Positions 11,814 through 25,643 of a DNA stretch of 64,000 nt are shown in pieces (within the stretch, counting starts at the first letter, position 1; each line of letters opens with the position of its first letter). Under the pieces are notes generated by a model, which worked only from the letters and a program-made list of their open reading frames with translations, was not told the origin of the DNA and made no database searches. The position numbers and the translations under genes are program-made. This DNA comes from Balanoglossus misakiensis (lineage: Eukaryota; Hemichordata): contig CM082578.2 in the NCBI GenBank assembly GCA_040954595.2, positions 15,252,001 through 15,316,000 on the forward strand. Direction: 5' to 3'.

Positions 11814-13376
11814 TTTCAGCCAAGCTGTAGAAATCTATGTAAAGTCAGTCACGATAATAATTATGATACACCTATATGAACTCATTACAGATTTGTTCGG
11901 AACTGGTAAAGAAACTGCTGTAACATTTCATGTGTCTCGCCAGTCCCCCCCTCCTTCCCAAAAGCCCACTATCCAACCGATATCGAACATCAAATCGTAT
12001 TGAAGAACCCATGGTTGAAACTTGGTCGACATAACTGGAAAAAAATCGATTCCCCACAACGAATTACATACATGGTGCTCCCAGGCAACTCGTATTAATA
12101 CATCCACAAGCACGATTTCGATCTCAAATGACTACTGTCGTTGAAATCAGAGCATGCTGTTCACGATTGCGCGTTCTCACTTCTGCCTCAAACGGACGTG
12201 ACGGGGCGGGATCACAGGGTTATCCATGTACGCTGTAAAAAAAAACATACATGTGTGAGAGGTTGCGGCTTCGGTTGGACCACAAAAGAAGATGATTACA
12301 GATATTTGATTAATTGCAGTCTCCCTCTCTGGCAACCGGGAAGATTAACATTCCATTTGTTTTAAGGGAATTTATTAGCATACAAAGACGTCACCAAACC
12401 AAGATGTACAGCGAAGAAAAGGGTACATAGCATATTGTCTTCTATCCGCATTGAGGATCGCGATTCGTCAAGGTCGGCGGTCAATCGAAATTGAACGACT
12501 CGAAAGCTGCGGCTCGAAACTTAAGCGAAATATATCTATTTCATAGGTCATTCCAGAACAGAACAAGATACGCGAAGCGATACCAATTGGAAACTTATTT
12601 TTAGATTTGGAAAAATTGTTTTCGACTACATGTCGCCGCGCTGCCACTTTCAATTAGATGATACAGAAACAAGGTTTCTTTGGCAAGACAAGAGTCTGCC
12701 ACGTACGTGATTGAATAAGTATTGGTTTTTGTGGTTTACTTGGAGTTTAAAGAGATGTGCTACGAAACTCTAATTACATGTTAGTTACATAAAAATGTTC
12801 GGGTCAAATTTTTAAAACTCGCGTATGACAATACAAAAGACAACGTTTACACAGAACCTCTACAGTGCTGTGATTATTTTTGAATTTCCATGGTAACAGT
12901 GGTGACATTTGCATAGACTGGTGAACCTATACCTTTAAATTCCTTCTTGTGATTAACTTAAAAGTCAGTCGTAAACTCATTAATGAAGCCCTCTTCCCCA
13001 TAGCCCGAAGACTTGTTACCAATTGCGTTACTGCTTGAGCACATGCCTGGCTGTAATAGTAATACCTACATCAAGTTGATGCTAGGAATTTATTGTTTCT
13101 CAATCGAAATCACGTGAAATTATTGTCTCGCAGTTTCATAAAAAAATTCCTAGGGAAACGAAACTTTTATTTTTTTCAGAAGAAAAGTACTTGTGTGTCC
13201 ATGATGCCGTCGGGATTTGGCACATAGTTCCTCGAACTCGGTAGCATCTTTATGTAACCAAGTCACGTTCACGCCTTCCAATGTATAATTATCCAAGCTA
13301 GGTTTTTTCTAAATTACATGTTTTAGCTTTTTGAGCATAGTAAGCCAACACATACAGCATTGGCAAACAGACGGAG
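11814..13376. other. intergenic, no gene recognised
   Basis: No gene or repeat family recognised. A CCATGGTAAC (RFX half-site-like) occurs at 12888-12897. Confidence 0.55.
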
Positions 13377-13394
13377 GGACAGACAGACAGACAA

Positions 13395-13455
<61 letters not shown>

Positions 13456-13468
13456 TACATAGACAGAC
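13377..13468. repeat. (CAGA)n microsatellite
   Basis: Tandem cagacagacaga with a few caaaca interruptions. It produces artificial open frames on the minus strand (Cys-Leu-Ser-Val runs) that are not genes. Confidence 0.95.
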
Positions 13469-14795
13469 CACCGTGCAACACGATTGAGTCACTACAGGTC
13501 AATATTTGATAGTAGCCGTGCCGATCATGATAAATGCTGAGGCCTTTTTGCATACATTCACAAACTCTCAACTGATCTGGTTGCGTCTCCTGCCACTATT
13601 ACCGCAGGAAGATGATTGTGATAGCTTTTAACTGCGGACATTCGTCGCCATGACTACCTCTAACTGATTATACGCATATCACCAATTTTCGGAGGAAAAA
13701 TTATTATCTTTCGACGTGATTGTGATAAAATTCTGAGAATGTGTAAGAACAGGTTGATACACGAGATATCTGATGTGATGTGTTTTATTGCTTTCAGGAA
13801 AACCTGCATTAGTTTATGGCCAAATGTTTTCTCATTATGTCCATTTTAATGTTTTCTTCTCTTCAAACCTGAGACCAGTCTTCGTCAGGGGATGGTGCTG
13901 GATATTACAAGGGAGTCGTTAAGACATCAAATGATGATCAATGCAATGTAGACAGACAACTTGTTTTTCAATGCGTCGAGAAAATGTGTAAGGGCAACGT
14001 TAAACCGGCCTTCAGGCGCATTTTCTCTTAACTACGTCAGTCCGCGTTGTACGGTTTTTACATATCCCACGAGTAATCTCCACCATTACAAAGAGGTCTT
14101 CAGTAATAACAGTGTCGCAATAAATCAAATTATGACTTCCAATGTACAAGGCGCAAATTAATCTTGCTCTTCGAAGTCAGAAAGCCTGCTGGCCTAAACA
14201 ACAGTTGGTTGCCATGGCTTCCTAAGATTTTCGTACTTCACTTAAGTCAAGCGGATAAGCTGCTATTTGTCTTATTTGGCATTGCAGAGTTGCAGAAATT
14301 ACATAAGCCTCATATTGTGATAATCTAACTATTGGTCTCAGATTGAAATAATATGTCAAGATGAATGGTATTTTCATTCTCTGATCGATCAGCGAATGAA
14401 ACCGTAAATCGCGCAAGAATACCAATAGAATAACCAATCGTGATAATACACGCAGTCTTTGATAGTTTCATTTTGGGTCGTCTTAGTTTATTATCTCCAC
14501 TAATTCCGCCAATTTAAGAGTAATCACGTGAATTCTTAAGTTGTCTCCCGCCACCTCGTATGATTCTTCCAGACCCTGCAGGCGTCCGCATTTCTAGCGT
14601 CGTCTCCAATCGGTTCATCTTGATTCCTGGTTGACGAAAGCAATTCAAGCGGTCGATAGGTTCATGGTCAGACGTTGCACTTTTCAGTGATTGAAGCTTT
14701 TGAAAAATGTAGTCGACGTAGTAGGGACTACACAGTTTGCTGTGGCATCACCAATTCCAATGTGTGGTTCAGTAAAGAACATTTGCATCAGTCTA
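13469..14795. other. intergenic, no gene recognised
   Basis: Only short unrecognised frames. GTTGCCATGGCTT (partial X-box) lies at 14208-14220. Confidence 0.55.
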
Positions 14796-14916
14796 AGACA
14801 GAGAGGAGAGAAATAAACAGAGATAGAGACAGAGAGACAAAGAGAGAGACTGAGAGAGAGGGGGAGAGAGAGGGGGGAGAGAGACAAACAAACAGACAGA
14901 CAGACAAACAAGCAGA
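14796..14916. repeat. GA-rich / CAGA purine tract
   Basis: A strongly purine-biased plus strand of gaga, gggaga and cagaga units ends in caaacagacaga units. The long open frames over it, on both strands, are low-complexity products. Confidence 0.9.
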
Positions 14917-17900
14917 ACCCAGCCAACATAAAATATGTCACCGATGAATACTACCTTAAAACCATATCCTTGCATTGTGGTAGTCGTTGAATTGTTTCTC
15001 CCTGTACTTAATTATACGATTCGATAACAATTTAAGCAACCATCAATCTTCTACAGCTTGAAATGGCGAGCCAATTAAACCCAACAGAAACAGTGTTCGC
15101 AGAGATTAAAGATCATTGCGCACAGCTGACAAATTGAATAATGTACTTGTGATTACTTTTGTCAGTAATATAATCATTCACAACCATGTACGGCCTCCCT
15201 AACCGGTGATACATACAACTTTAATCCCCCTAAAATGAGCTGTCATTCATCTTACTTTAACGACAATTTCATCTTTTGAAGCTCCAGTCCTTTCGTGACA
15301 TTTGTGGTGGCAATGTGGTCTTTCTCAATGTATGATTTCACGAGTTGCATATTGACCCTGCTTGCTAACACACTAAAAATACCTCCGATACATATGTAGT
15401 CATTTGGATTGACTCTGTTTTATACATCAGCGGTGTTTTGCTCACACATATACTGGGTGGCCTGTCCATCTCCACGATGCAAAGGCATGGTCGCTCATCA
15501 ATAATGTCAAACATTAAAAATGGAAAGGACTTTGAGATCATGATTATGTTTGAGAATGACAACGTAAAACATGCTGAAATCGTATTTTCGGTGAGAGGCT
15601 TCATCCACATACTTTGGGAAGTGCAAAATTCTTCGAGTTAATTGATTTTCCATTTCTGTATTTTTTCCACATGGTGACGGAAGTGGCGTTTACGATTAGA
15701 AACAGATAAAAACACCCAAGATTCAAGATTCAAACGCCACATGTAGTGGCTTGATTTAGTAGATGATGTTTGCTGAAGTGTACACTACATTATTTTGTTT
15801 CAGTGTAAAATTACATCAAACAAAGACGAGATCATTTTAACAGGTTGGGGGCCTTGATCCGATAAAACGGATTTGTTCCAGCATTCTTGCAATAATCGTA
15901 TCGGGAATCGCAAATCGTGATTTGTATCTAGGATCTCTAAATGGTGCGATAACTGCCGTAAAGATAAATCTTCATCCAATTTGTCAATGTCACAGGTATT
16001 TAATCTAACAAACTCCTTCCCAGGACTTGGCAATGTGCCAATTAGCTTTCTTATTGCTTTTATTGATCCGCGTGATGGTGACGACCGTGTCTGTTATTTG
16101 AATATTTGAATTAAGTATTTGCTCTTTGACCACTGCAGCTATTACACACATTCTTCTCACACTGGTTCATTTCAGTCGGAAGGATTTAGTCAATACAATG
16201 ACTGTGTCATGTGACATGGCAGTCACACATTCCGATGGCTGTCTCTGGTACATATAATACCACCCAGTCCTACTTGGCAAACAGGGACAGAAACTGAATT
16301 CTATTTAACAATCACGCAATGTGTTAAAGCAGGATTGATTATAAAATCAAAGGAAACATTTGTGCATGTTTTACAAGCAATAGCCCCGTCAGTTGTGATT
16401 TTATAAAGAACAGATCCATCGAGGTACACTTTACATGCCTGGTTGAACAAAAAGTAGTGATAGCTATGCAGGGCCCTGTTATCTGAACTGCTTGCAAACG
16501 AATAGACTTCTGATAAATATTGCATCCAGCGGCTCCGAGTTTTACGATTAAGTATTGCCGTGCGATGAGGTTTTTCTCTTCTATGTTTTGCATTCACTTT
16601 CAGTATCCGTATGCATATAGTTTGTCTATAGACACTGTATCACAACACCAAACAAGTAATACCGCAATGCTGCCGACAGCATTGCCATCAGAAAGAAACG
16701 AATACCGTTTTAGTATTTATTTATGTAAATCAGCAGGAACCCGGATTTGGTTTAGACGTGGATATCACGGGAATACTATAAAGGCCAGACAGTGGCATCT
16801 CACCGGAGACACAATTTCTTATATCTGATGTTATTTTAATGATTTTCTGGCGACATGAAAATACGGTATATAAATAATTACATTACAACCCTTGTGAACA
16901 TACCGAGTCATGATTAATAAACACTTATGACCTACCGTAATCAAATTTACACATACAATGTTGTAGAAGTAGACAAAGAATAATAGATCTGAGTGTATAC
17001 CCAGGGACAAGCGCAATAGGTCTTGTGTAATAAATTGTGAATCCATGGCATGGTTTAGCATTGGAAATATAGATAAACAGAATCTCAAACATCACGAAAC
17101 TCAACTGCCTGCGAAGAAACACATTGCATATAGACGGTGGCGTTAGTAACTCAGTGTGTGATATAAGAATGGCTCATTAAGTGACATTGATGTGAGTGGT
17201 TGACAGGTGTAGCAATTTGCTCCCTCCTTCTCAGTCATCACGGTTAATGGAAGAGATCGTTCTGTCACATTGGATTTGCATTAGCCATTTGTAGATGATG
17301 TCACTGTAACAAATGACGATGGTATAATATAGAATGAATCAAGAAAACGGTTTACGTGGGGAATCGATATCTCTTTATGTTATTGACAGCTAATACTCAC
17401 AAAGCACTACCTTTGCTCTGTTGCAATCTATGATGACGTTTGACCTGAATACATGTTTCTAGTCTGAAAGGGACTACGTTTGCACTGTACAAGGAACACG
17501 GACGAATACTATCAAATCGAACTTTTTTACAAATAAAATGTGCTAAAATATCTCAAATTGTAAAAATCGATCACACACAGTCAAAAGACGGAGATTGTGC
17601 CTTTGAGATGAGCATTTACGTTGTGCCCACTGTTCATGAAAAAGCGTTCCACACAAACTTTTGTGAGTTTACACCAGTACTGACGGATGTCAACCATATT
17701 TTACCTAAAGTATCTTTTTTTCAACACCAATGTATTTGATTGACAAGAATATAATGTCTGGTGATTAGCTAGCATGTATCAACCTGTCAGGATGCCGTCA
17801 CCATGACAATAGTCATATCCTGTTTATCATCACACCGCGCTTCATCTTAGTAGGAACAGTGTCTCCTTTCAATGGAAATTTTTACAAATCACTTTCCTCT

Positions 17901-20900
17901 AACAAACTCCAATTTTCTGACTTCATTCGTTCAATTTTTCATTAGGACGACATCAAAAGTCAATTAGTTGTTCATTATGGATCAGTGGCTAGCAATATGT
18001 CTCCAATTTTCTTGACTGTGCGGATTTTCTGTACATTACTGTATATCTGTATGTGTTGTGATAAAAGTTTCATCGAGAGCCAGAAGTCTCATTTATTTTT
18101 CAGCTTTCAGTCGGGGCATAATCCATGAACAATGGATCGCAAATGTCTGGCATTCTCTCGTGAAGACGACATTTTCCAGATCTAATGACACATTTACGTC
18201 ACGCGGATCATTTCCCAGTATCTCTTGAAAAGGAGCTGATCCACTTATTGTGAAGTTGTTGCCAACGGAGTCTCTTCAAAAGTGTGGACATCTGAGCAGA
18301 ATCACAATTTCGTTTGGAAAGTTTTTTAGTTGTGTTCGCACGGCCCATGCACTGTCGTCATTCTGTTCGTATGCGGATTGCTTGAAAGGGGTATAGTGAA
18401 CACCTAAAAACTTGTAATAACCTAATGATTATAATAACAATACACGATCGTCTTATGCACATGTGCGTTTTTTCGTGTGTACAAACATTACGTCCAATCC
18501 AAACGATCAGCAAATTTTGACTACATAAATTGGAAGCCATAAATCTAACCGATTGTATATTGTGAAATTTGAAAATGAAAATACTTTGTTGTACGACATA
18601 TTATATTATTCACATCTCCACTGATGTAAACATGAAATTACGTTTTACAATCATGAAAAGAAACCTTAAAATCGAACGCAAAAAGATATTTTCACAATGA
18701 ATTTGACTATTATTAGCAACCAATTAGTGATTTCACCCAACATGTAGATTAAGTAAACGGGAGAAGTTAGCACGTGTGCTCGAAATGTCAAGGACAACAG
18801 TTAGCTGGGCACTGTCCTAATAAATGACTTAACTGCACGATTTCATGAAATGACTCCATGTGTGACTTCCTTGCAAGACTTCATTTATACTCATACATTT
18901 GTTGACTCAGAGCCCCTATACACAAACGTTTTCCCGATGTGATAGAGTATTGTTAGTATGGTTATCATACTTAGGATTCGGATTGCCGAATAGTTCGTTA
19001 CATCAGTTTTCTGATGTCAGAAACCAAATTAGAAAACCGTTCTATTCATCAACGTTTGCCATCAATTTTCCATGATGTCACGGACCATTGCTCTAGAGCG
19101 CAATGAATGCAGATGGATTCGGTTGTGTCACGAAACCAGCACATTATTCCAACCTACAATGAAATTTTAATGGTATAAATGTCAACAGATTATGCCCGTG
19201 AGCTCAGAGTGCTAGTTGTCATTATGATTGTTAGAACTGTACCGCTACCATGGCTACAGCAACTGTATACACTCTGCTACGGAAGTCTCATTTGCATAAT
19301 TCAACTTTTCAATTGATTCTGCATACCAGAGAGTGGAGGGGGCGCAGTATTTACTGTATAAACTGTACGTGCCCATGAAACTCTCTTTGCATGACTATTA
19401 TATATTCCTGCCCTACAGCGACACCCGAGAAACCCTGAAAACATTCTCACATGCTCACTGCGACTACAGTATTTACCGTCTTTTGACTGAAAGCGTTCCA
19501 TACAGTGCTTTGAAAGGAACTAGCCATCCGGTCGCCAGATTAAACAGAACCTTGTAGGATGTTTTCAATATGTTATGATTAAGAGGAAATAACCTGATCC
19601 TTAGAATGAAAAAATAAGCAGGCTGTGATCAAATTGCCTGGTTTAATATAAGCTTATGAAAAGTCCAGGTCACCGGCAAATATCCAGAAAAAAAACTTGT
19701 CAATATTCAGTCGGGCAGAATGATAAATGATAAACATTGTAATATGTTGGTGTGTTAAACAGTATATCTTTCCCATAATAATAAAAATCACCGTTGGCGT
19801 TCTTTCCCATGGGACATACATGTATGCTAGTAGACTATGATATAAAAAGGGCGGCCTTTAGACAAATTGTACATTGATGTCCTACTAATTAGTTGAAAAT
19901 TAAATATTCATTGCTAAGCAGAAACCGTGTTTCAGTTATTCTTAATTCTTTGTTGCAGAAATTAACAGTGACAGTGATATTATTAGTGACAGCGGTCGTT
20001 TCGAATGTGACCGACTGCCGACTTTTATGATGCGTTGTAAATTATAACAGTATACTCTTTCCGCTTGACTGGATTATTGAGCACCGGCTTGGGGTCAATT
20101 CGATGCAACAGGTGGCACATAAAATCCCAAAATAGAGATAGTATTGAATCTTATAATATAATCCTATTATTTTGTTATCGACGCTCTTTGTAATATGACA
20201 GACTTTTTTGTTTCTGTGGTCCCAACACTTGGAAAATATAAGCATTGCCAACACCCATATCCAAAATAAATTTTAAACAGAAATTCTGATATATGCAGAG
20301 CTTTTTGTTTTTTGTTTACTAATAAAAGCATACACCGAACGGGGACTAATGCAAATGATGCGTAGATATTATACTAACGAGGCAAAAATAAGACGTTTTC
20401 ATCATGCTACTTGACCCATTGGATACCCGTCCGACGACAGCTGCCGATGACCTCATTTCTACAATTTTTGAGATCATTGGCCGAATAAATAATACATTCA
20501 TATAAGTCGTATGCATTAAATTATTGAAACCTGCGCCATAAAAAGAAATCCTCTAATGGGCTTTTGAATCTTTTCCTTTCACACTGTTGCGGTATCAGCA
20601 TGTTCCTTGACACGCGATGTTCCTTCACAACCCTTTTTGATAGGTGACTGCATTTGGGTGAATATCAAACAACTAGAAACGTCAATAGCTTGAGTAGTTT
20701 AAAATACAAGGACATGGAAGTCCCAGGAAGTGCTCTTGATTCCATGCACTCTATGAATTTTCCATTCAAGTATTCGGCTTTGAAATATAAAAGATTAAAC
20801 ACAAGTGATACGGACATTACTTTGCTGAAGGAAGCACGAATAAAATAAGTATTCTCTCCTCTCTCCATAATTATACGTTGAATGCAAAGCTTTAACTTAT

Positions 20901-21804
20901 TTCCAGAAAACCCAGAAGCGTGTGTAACTAGTACTGTTTTGGACATGATAACTGATAGTATCGTGATTGTAGTACGTCGTGAGGTATGCTGATAATGTTG
21001 AAACACGACGACAAACGTCTAGGCTGTTTGTTCTGGGATCTTTCATTGATTTACAAACATGAATCAGGTTTGTACTGGAATACCTAATTATAGTAAAACC
21101 GGACGACTCTGCAGTATTTGTCTTATTCCTTGCGGCAATTATCATTTCTTTATCTGTTTAAGCATTCTTAACATTTATGAAATTACGATATCATTTCATG
21201 TGTAAGGGTGAGAAGAGAATATTCTACGCAATACTTAATTGCAAGTATTGGTTTTTAAACACGTAATGCCCAATTAAAAAAAAAGAAAGTTTTAAGCGTC
21301 ATACACAGCTAGCGTGTTGTTCACGTGGTTACTATAAACGGCATGTGCCAAGACTCGACAGTCTACCCGCATTGACAATAATGGGGAATGTGTAATTTCA
21401 TGTGTTATCTCAATTTTAAAATTATAGTTTTGCCGCATGCTTCGCCTGCTTTCATACAGCGCACGCGGGCTAACTCAAGCCTAGAAAATAGAAAGACTAA
21501 TCTTGGAAAAACTGTGACTGGTGATTTCAAACTCTGCACAAGACAATAAATTTAGCGCCAGAAAACCATGTGTTATATACCGCAATACAAACAGACTGAC
21601 CAGATTCACTTGAGACGATCCGATAATTGCCGCTTAGTTGCCCGGAAGTAGTGATTCAATAAGTAATGAAGGAATAACCATCAACCATCTTATGCAATGT
21701 ACCGTGTTGAATATTTTAAACATGTATAATATTACACTGTCGCATGATTGTATATTTAATGATGCCGTATAGTATAACAAGCATACAAAGCTTGTTACAG
21801 AATT
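14917..21804. other. long intergenic stretch, no gene recognised
   Basis: About 6.9 kb of AT-rich sequence. Frames reach at most 113 codons (minus, 20665-21006) and none shows a family signature across its length. No RNA gene or clear dispersed repeat was found. Confidence 0.5.
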
Positions 21805-21838
21805 TGTCTCTCTGTCTGTCTCTCTGTCTGTGTCTGTT

Positions 21839-21879
<41 letters not shown>

Positions 21880-21905
21880 GGATGTTTGTCTGACTCTCTG
21901 TCTGT
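21805..21905. repeat. (TC)n / (TCTG)n microsatellite
   Basis: tctctctgtctg units surround a pure tc run, then gtctgactctctgtctg. It is the complementary composition of the tract at 14.8 kb. Confidence 0.95.
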
Positions 21906-24447
21906 AGTAAGCGAAGACAGATAAGAGATTTCAACTATAATGGGTTTTAAAGACATCTAGTCTTGCACTGTAACCAGCACGCAGCATCTTTTGTTAAGAC
22001 ACTAAACAAATATCAATCGTGCATATGGTACTGTTGAGTAAGAAACATACATTTCACATCCAGAAACTTTGAATGTAAGCGAGAATGAAATGTCGTGATG
22101 GGTCTTCATTTGAGCTCAATTCTAACGAATCATTACGTGCTAGGCAAGATTTAATCCGAATCTCCGTGAGATCGGCATCGCAGTTCATTTTATAGTGTTT
22201 CACGTCTTTTGAACAGTCAAGCAATCTACGTCTTCGACTGTCATATTGCCAAGTTCTTTTGTAGTCCGTTTTGGGAATTTGACGGAGACTTTCGATTCAC
22301 GTCATGGGATTTAATAACCTGTCAAAAAGCCCTAACAAACGAACAATAAACTGACTTCACAACCGAATGAATAAAAGTAAACGTGTCGATTGCTTGATGA
22401 AGGATTTCTGATTGAAGTCATCGGTCTCCACATATGTCATTTTGAGCCGACAATGTCTCCAATATTGAATATAATTTAGTAATGAGGTAATAATCATCAG
22501 ACATAACTTATACCTTAAATTGAAAGACACTGTTAAAAAGGTTTTGGTGGATTTTTCATCAAACCTAGTAAAGACAGTTTTGATCAAGGCTTTACTTGCT
22601 ACTTACAAAAGTTACAATTAGCATACCATAGAATATCAAGATAACGACGGTGGCGTACTTCATTGAGAATATCTATTTTGCATTTTTCTACAAAAGCGCT
22701 CATTAATATAAATGAAGTTGTTAATCTACAAGAATTTTCTTTGATAAGCATAAAATAGCTGATACTTATCCATCCCTTGATACAGCTATTTCGTTTAGCC
22801 ATGTTTGTTTATCAATTATTAGACTGATTAGTGTGTTAAATATTTATGTGCTGGGAAGCCCCTGTGACGGTATTAAATATTATAAGGGTAGCTTATCGAA
22901 GCACTGCATAGAGTAATAAAAGATGTGATCTTCACATAGGGATCATTGAACGCCAAGAGAATGTAAATAAGATACATCGGGGCAATATTTTATCGCAAAG
23001 TAAATAGTTTTAATGTACTCCGTAAACCCAGTACAACTTTTATCCATATGATCTCCTGCCTTTCAAAACCCCAATGATAACTCCAAATCGACCTTATCTA
23101 GTTTTGAATTTCCAGGGGCCAAATGCGGCCAACTGGAACCCAGTGACAGATGATGGACATAACGTGGCCAAACGCATGCCGCCACCAGCAGCCCTTCAGA
23201 TAAATGGCTGTGGATTTTTCTGAAATCGAGTTATTATCGTTTTGCCCCCCGGCCGCAGTGATTCGTGATCAACTCTTCGGAAAGACACGTGACATTTACC
23301 AAAGATGAGGGGCTCGTCACGAGAGTGTCACGCACCAATCGACGGATAATTACATGAAAGTAAAAAAGCTTTACCATGTAGACCATCACGTGACTTCTCA
23401 GTACATCGCAGGTGTGCGACGTTCATTTTATCGACATGCACTGTCAATATGTTGATCGTTTTCACTATTTGACTGCTGCGGCATGACGAAACCCAGAAAG
23501 CAAACGCCTTTCATTCAAATAAAGCACAACGTCACCTCACAGACAAAATACAATAACATAAAATTTTACAGTATAAAATAATAGACCTTTTAGGTCTCAG
23601 CGCTATCGTTCTGTCTGCGGACGTGCAGTTAAGATATATTATTTACAGCTGCATCAATCCTCGTCGAGACCCAAGTTTCGGGTTCCCGTTGGATTCGTAA
23701 AACTGCCCCCTTGAGACTCGTTCCGTCCTTTATTCTGACATAAAAGACGAAAACTGGTGTCATCCCACTCACCTTTAAATTAGGAGTAAATTTAGACTGG
23801 AATTATATATATTAAAACATAATGCTCAAGGGCATGCATTTGAGGATAATAAAATTTAACAATTTGAAAGCCTATTCTACACATCGCATGTTATATATAA
23901 AGTCGCATAAATTTACGAGACAAGAAAATGCAAGATTGTCTGTCTATCTCTCTCTCTGTGTTCGGATTAGACACGGCCTGATAACATTTCTATGTTAGAC
24001 TTTATGCTTTTTAGAGAAGCAAGAATAAAATACTAATGGTGCAGTCAGCTTCTATTCAAGTCTCTATCCTCGACTACGATCTGTACAAATTATACCACTC
24101 ACTTGGAATCGTCTTAGATTTGACCACGCTAATGAGACATGCTTACCGATAACATTTATTGCAATCTCGCGGGTTAGTTAACAATTCAAAAGCCCCAGTG
24201 GTTGCAATACCAATGGCATTGTTGATAAATTAAACCAAACTATGCGACGAGAAATATAATGAGAGGTTTGTTAGGGATCAAATCCGATTTTGTAATGATT
24301 AGTCTGGGCATGATTAAGTAGGTGTCATGAAGTACACGTGATCAATAGCCGAGACAAAATACCACGCCGGTATAAATATCAAACTATCAACACACTGGAT
24401 TTCTTTAGGAATACAATGGCGAAATTTTGCCATCACTTAATGGTGAA
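21906..24447. other. intergenic, no gene recognised
   Basis: No supported gene. A short tgtctgtctatctctctctc stretch lies near 23940. Confidence 0.5.
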
Positions 24448-24582
24448 AATCACCTCTAATTCATGTATATGGTCAAAATGGTGTGTCTATAAGTCTTGTA
24501 ATGACCATGTGGTGGCGCAATTTTTTGCGTGGCCACTCATGAAAAGATGTGATTGTCTAGACTGTGGCTAATCAAGTCAAGA
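24448..24582 (+). repeat. dispersed repeat, copy 1
   Basis: Aligns by eye in the same orientation with 57872-58012. Shared blocks in order: aatcacctctaatt, gtctaaag/taagtc-like, gaatgaccatgtgg versus gtaatgaccatgtggtgg, catgaaaa, gctaa and gtcaag. The divergence and small indels suggest an old interspersed element of unknown class. Confidence 0.55.
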
Positions 24583-25643
24583 ATATTTTTTGAAGACATC
24601 ACCTACGTGGCAATTTGAAGAATCATATGCGATGCATGTCTTTTGGATTTTCCCCTCGAGTTATGCATGGCACTATCATAATTCTTTTGGATATTAATAT
24701 TTTATTTCTGTTCACTGTGGATTTCCCTTTATAAACAATACTGAAACTAATAAGTTTTGGTATGTATGTCGATTATAGTGATCATTGTACTGGGAGAGTT
24801 CAGATTATCTCTCTAGCTTTACTCCACGGAATTCTAAATCAAATAAATATCACCAGTGAATAATAAAGCTGTAATAATATTCAGCAGCGACTCAGAAGCT
24901 GCCTAACAGTAATGAGTGTGCATCTAGGGAAACCAACGCCAGGATTGACTACGTTTCAATAGTCAAAATAATTAAATTCTCCTTATGGTGTATTAGTCAA
25001 AAGAGACGCCGACTGATCTCACGGCTAAATATACGGAAATGTTTTCATTTTGGAAGTGCATGAAATTGACCAGAAACAAATACAGTGATATGTGAAAACT
25101 ATGACTTTGCGCGCGGGCGAACAGTCGCCATGGTGACAAAAACTCCATTGGTTGATTCATAATTTATGTGCCGCTGTTGCCCTGCATGGTTTTAACAGGC
25201 ACTGCCCGTATTGTAATCTCCAACGATCTTCGAAATGATTGGTTCAAAATAAAACCTACTTATGTATTCACTCTTGCATAAATTAGACCTCGAGGTAAAC
25301 ATGCTTTCCAGCAGCAGGGAATTCTCGGTGCAGTCTGTGTTGAATTTCGTGTAAGTCGCGTGCACTGTCGGGTTTAATGCGTGACACCCCCTGAAATACT
25401 ACCGCAACAGCTTGAAATCTCATTTCAGCGCATACACTGGCAGGCCAGATAACGCTGTACTCTCCATGACTACATCAGGGTGCCAACTTTGAAATGTTGT
25501 TTTTTTTCTTCGCTCGTGGCTGTAGGTAATCTTAATCCTGCATTGGATAGCGAGCAGTCTACGTAGGTCCGGCCGACGACAGGCGTGGAATCATTGTCAC
25601 ATCCATTTTGTGCCTTACATCGAAGGGAGTTCATCTTGCCGCC
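24583..25643. other. upstream region of the GPCR gene
   Basis: Non-coding. Nothing TATA-like stands out close to the ATG. The notable site is an X-box-like inverted repeat at 25124-25137, next to a short gcgcgcgggcg stretch. Confidence 0.5.
25124..25137 (+). promoter_or_regulatory. RFX X-box-like motif upstream of the GPCR
   Basis: GTCGCCATGGTGAC is an almost perfect inverted repeat (GTCGCC-AT-GGTGAC) matching the X-box pattern bound by RFX factors, which control many cilium genes. It sits 507-520 bp before the GPCR start codon. The link to the gene is inference from position only. Confidence 0.35.

Noticed and set aside
13298-13571. Cys-Leu-Ser-Val repeat frames on the minus strand
   Set aside because: Pure translation of the CAGA microsatellite.
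20665-21006. 113-codon minus frame with a TVLVTHASGF stretch like a Rossmann-fold dehydratase
   Set aside because: The glycine pattern is incomplete, nothing downstream fits the family, and the frame is AT-driven; chance resemblance.
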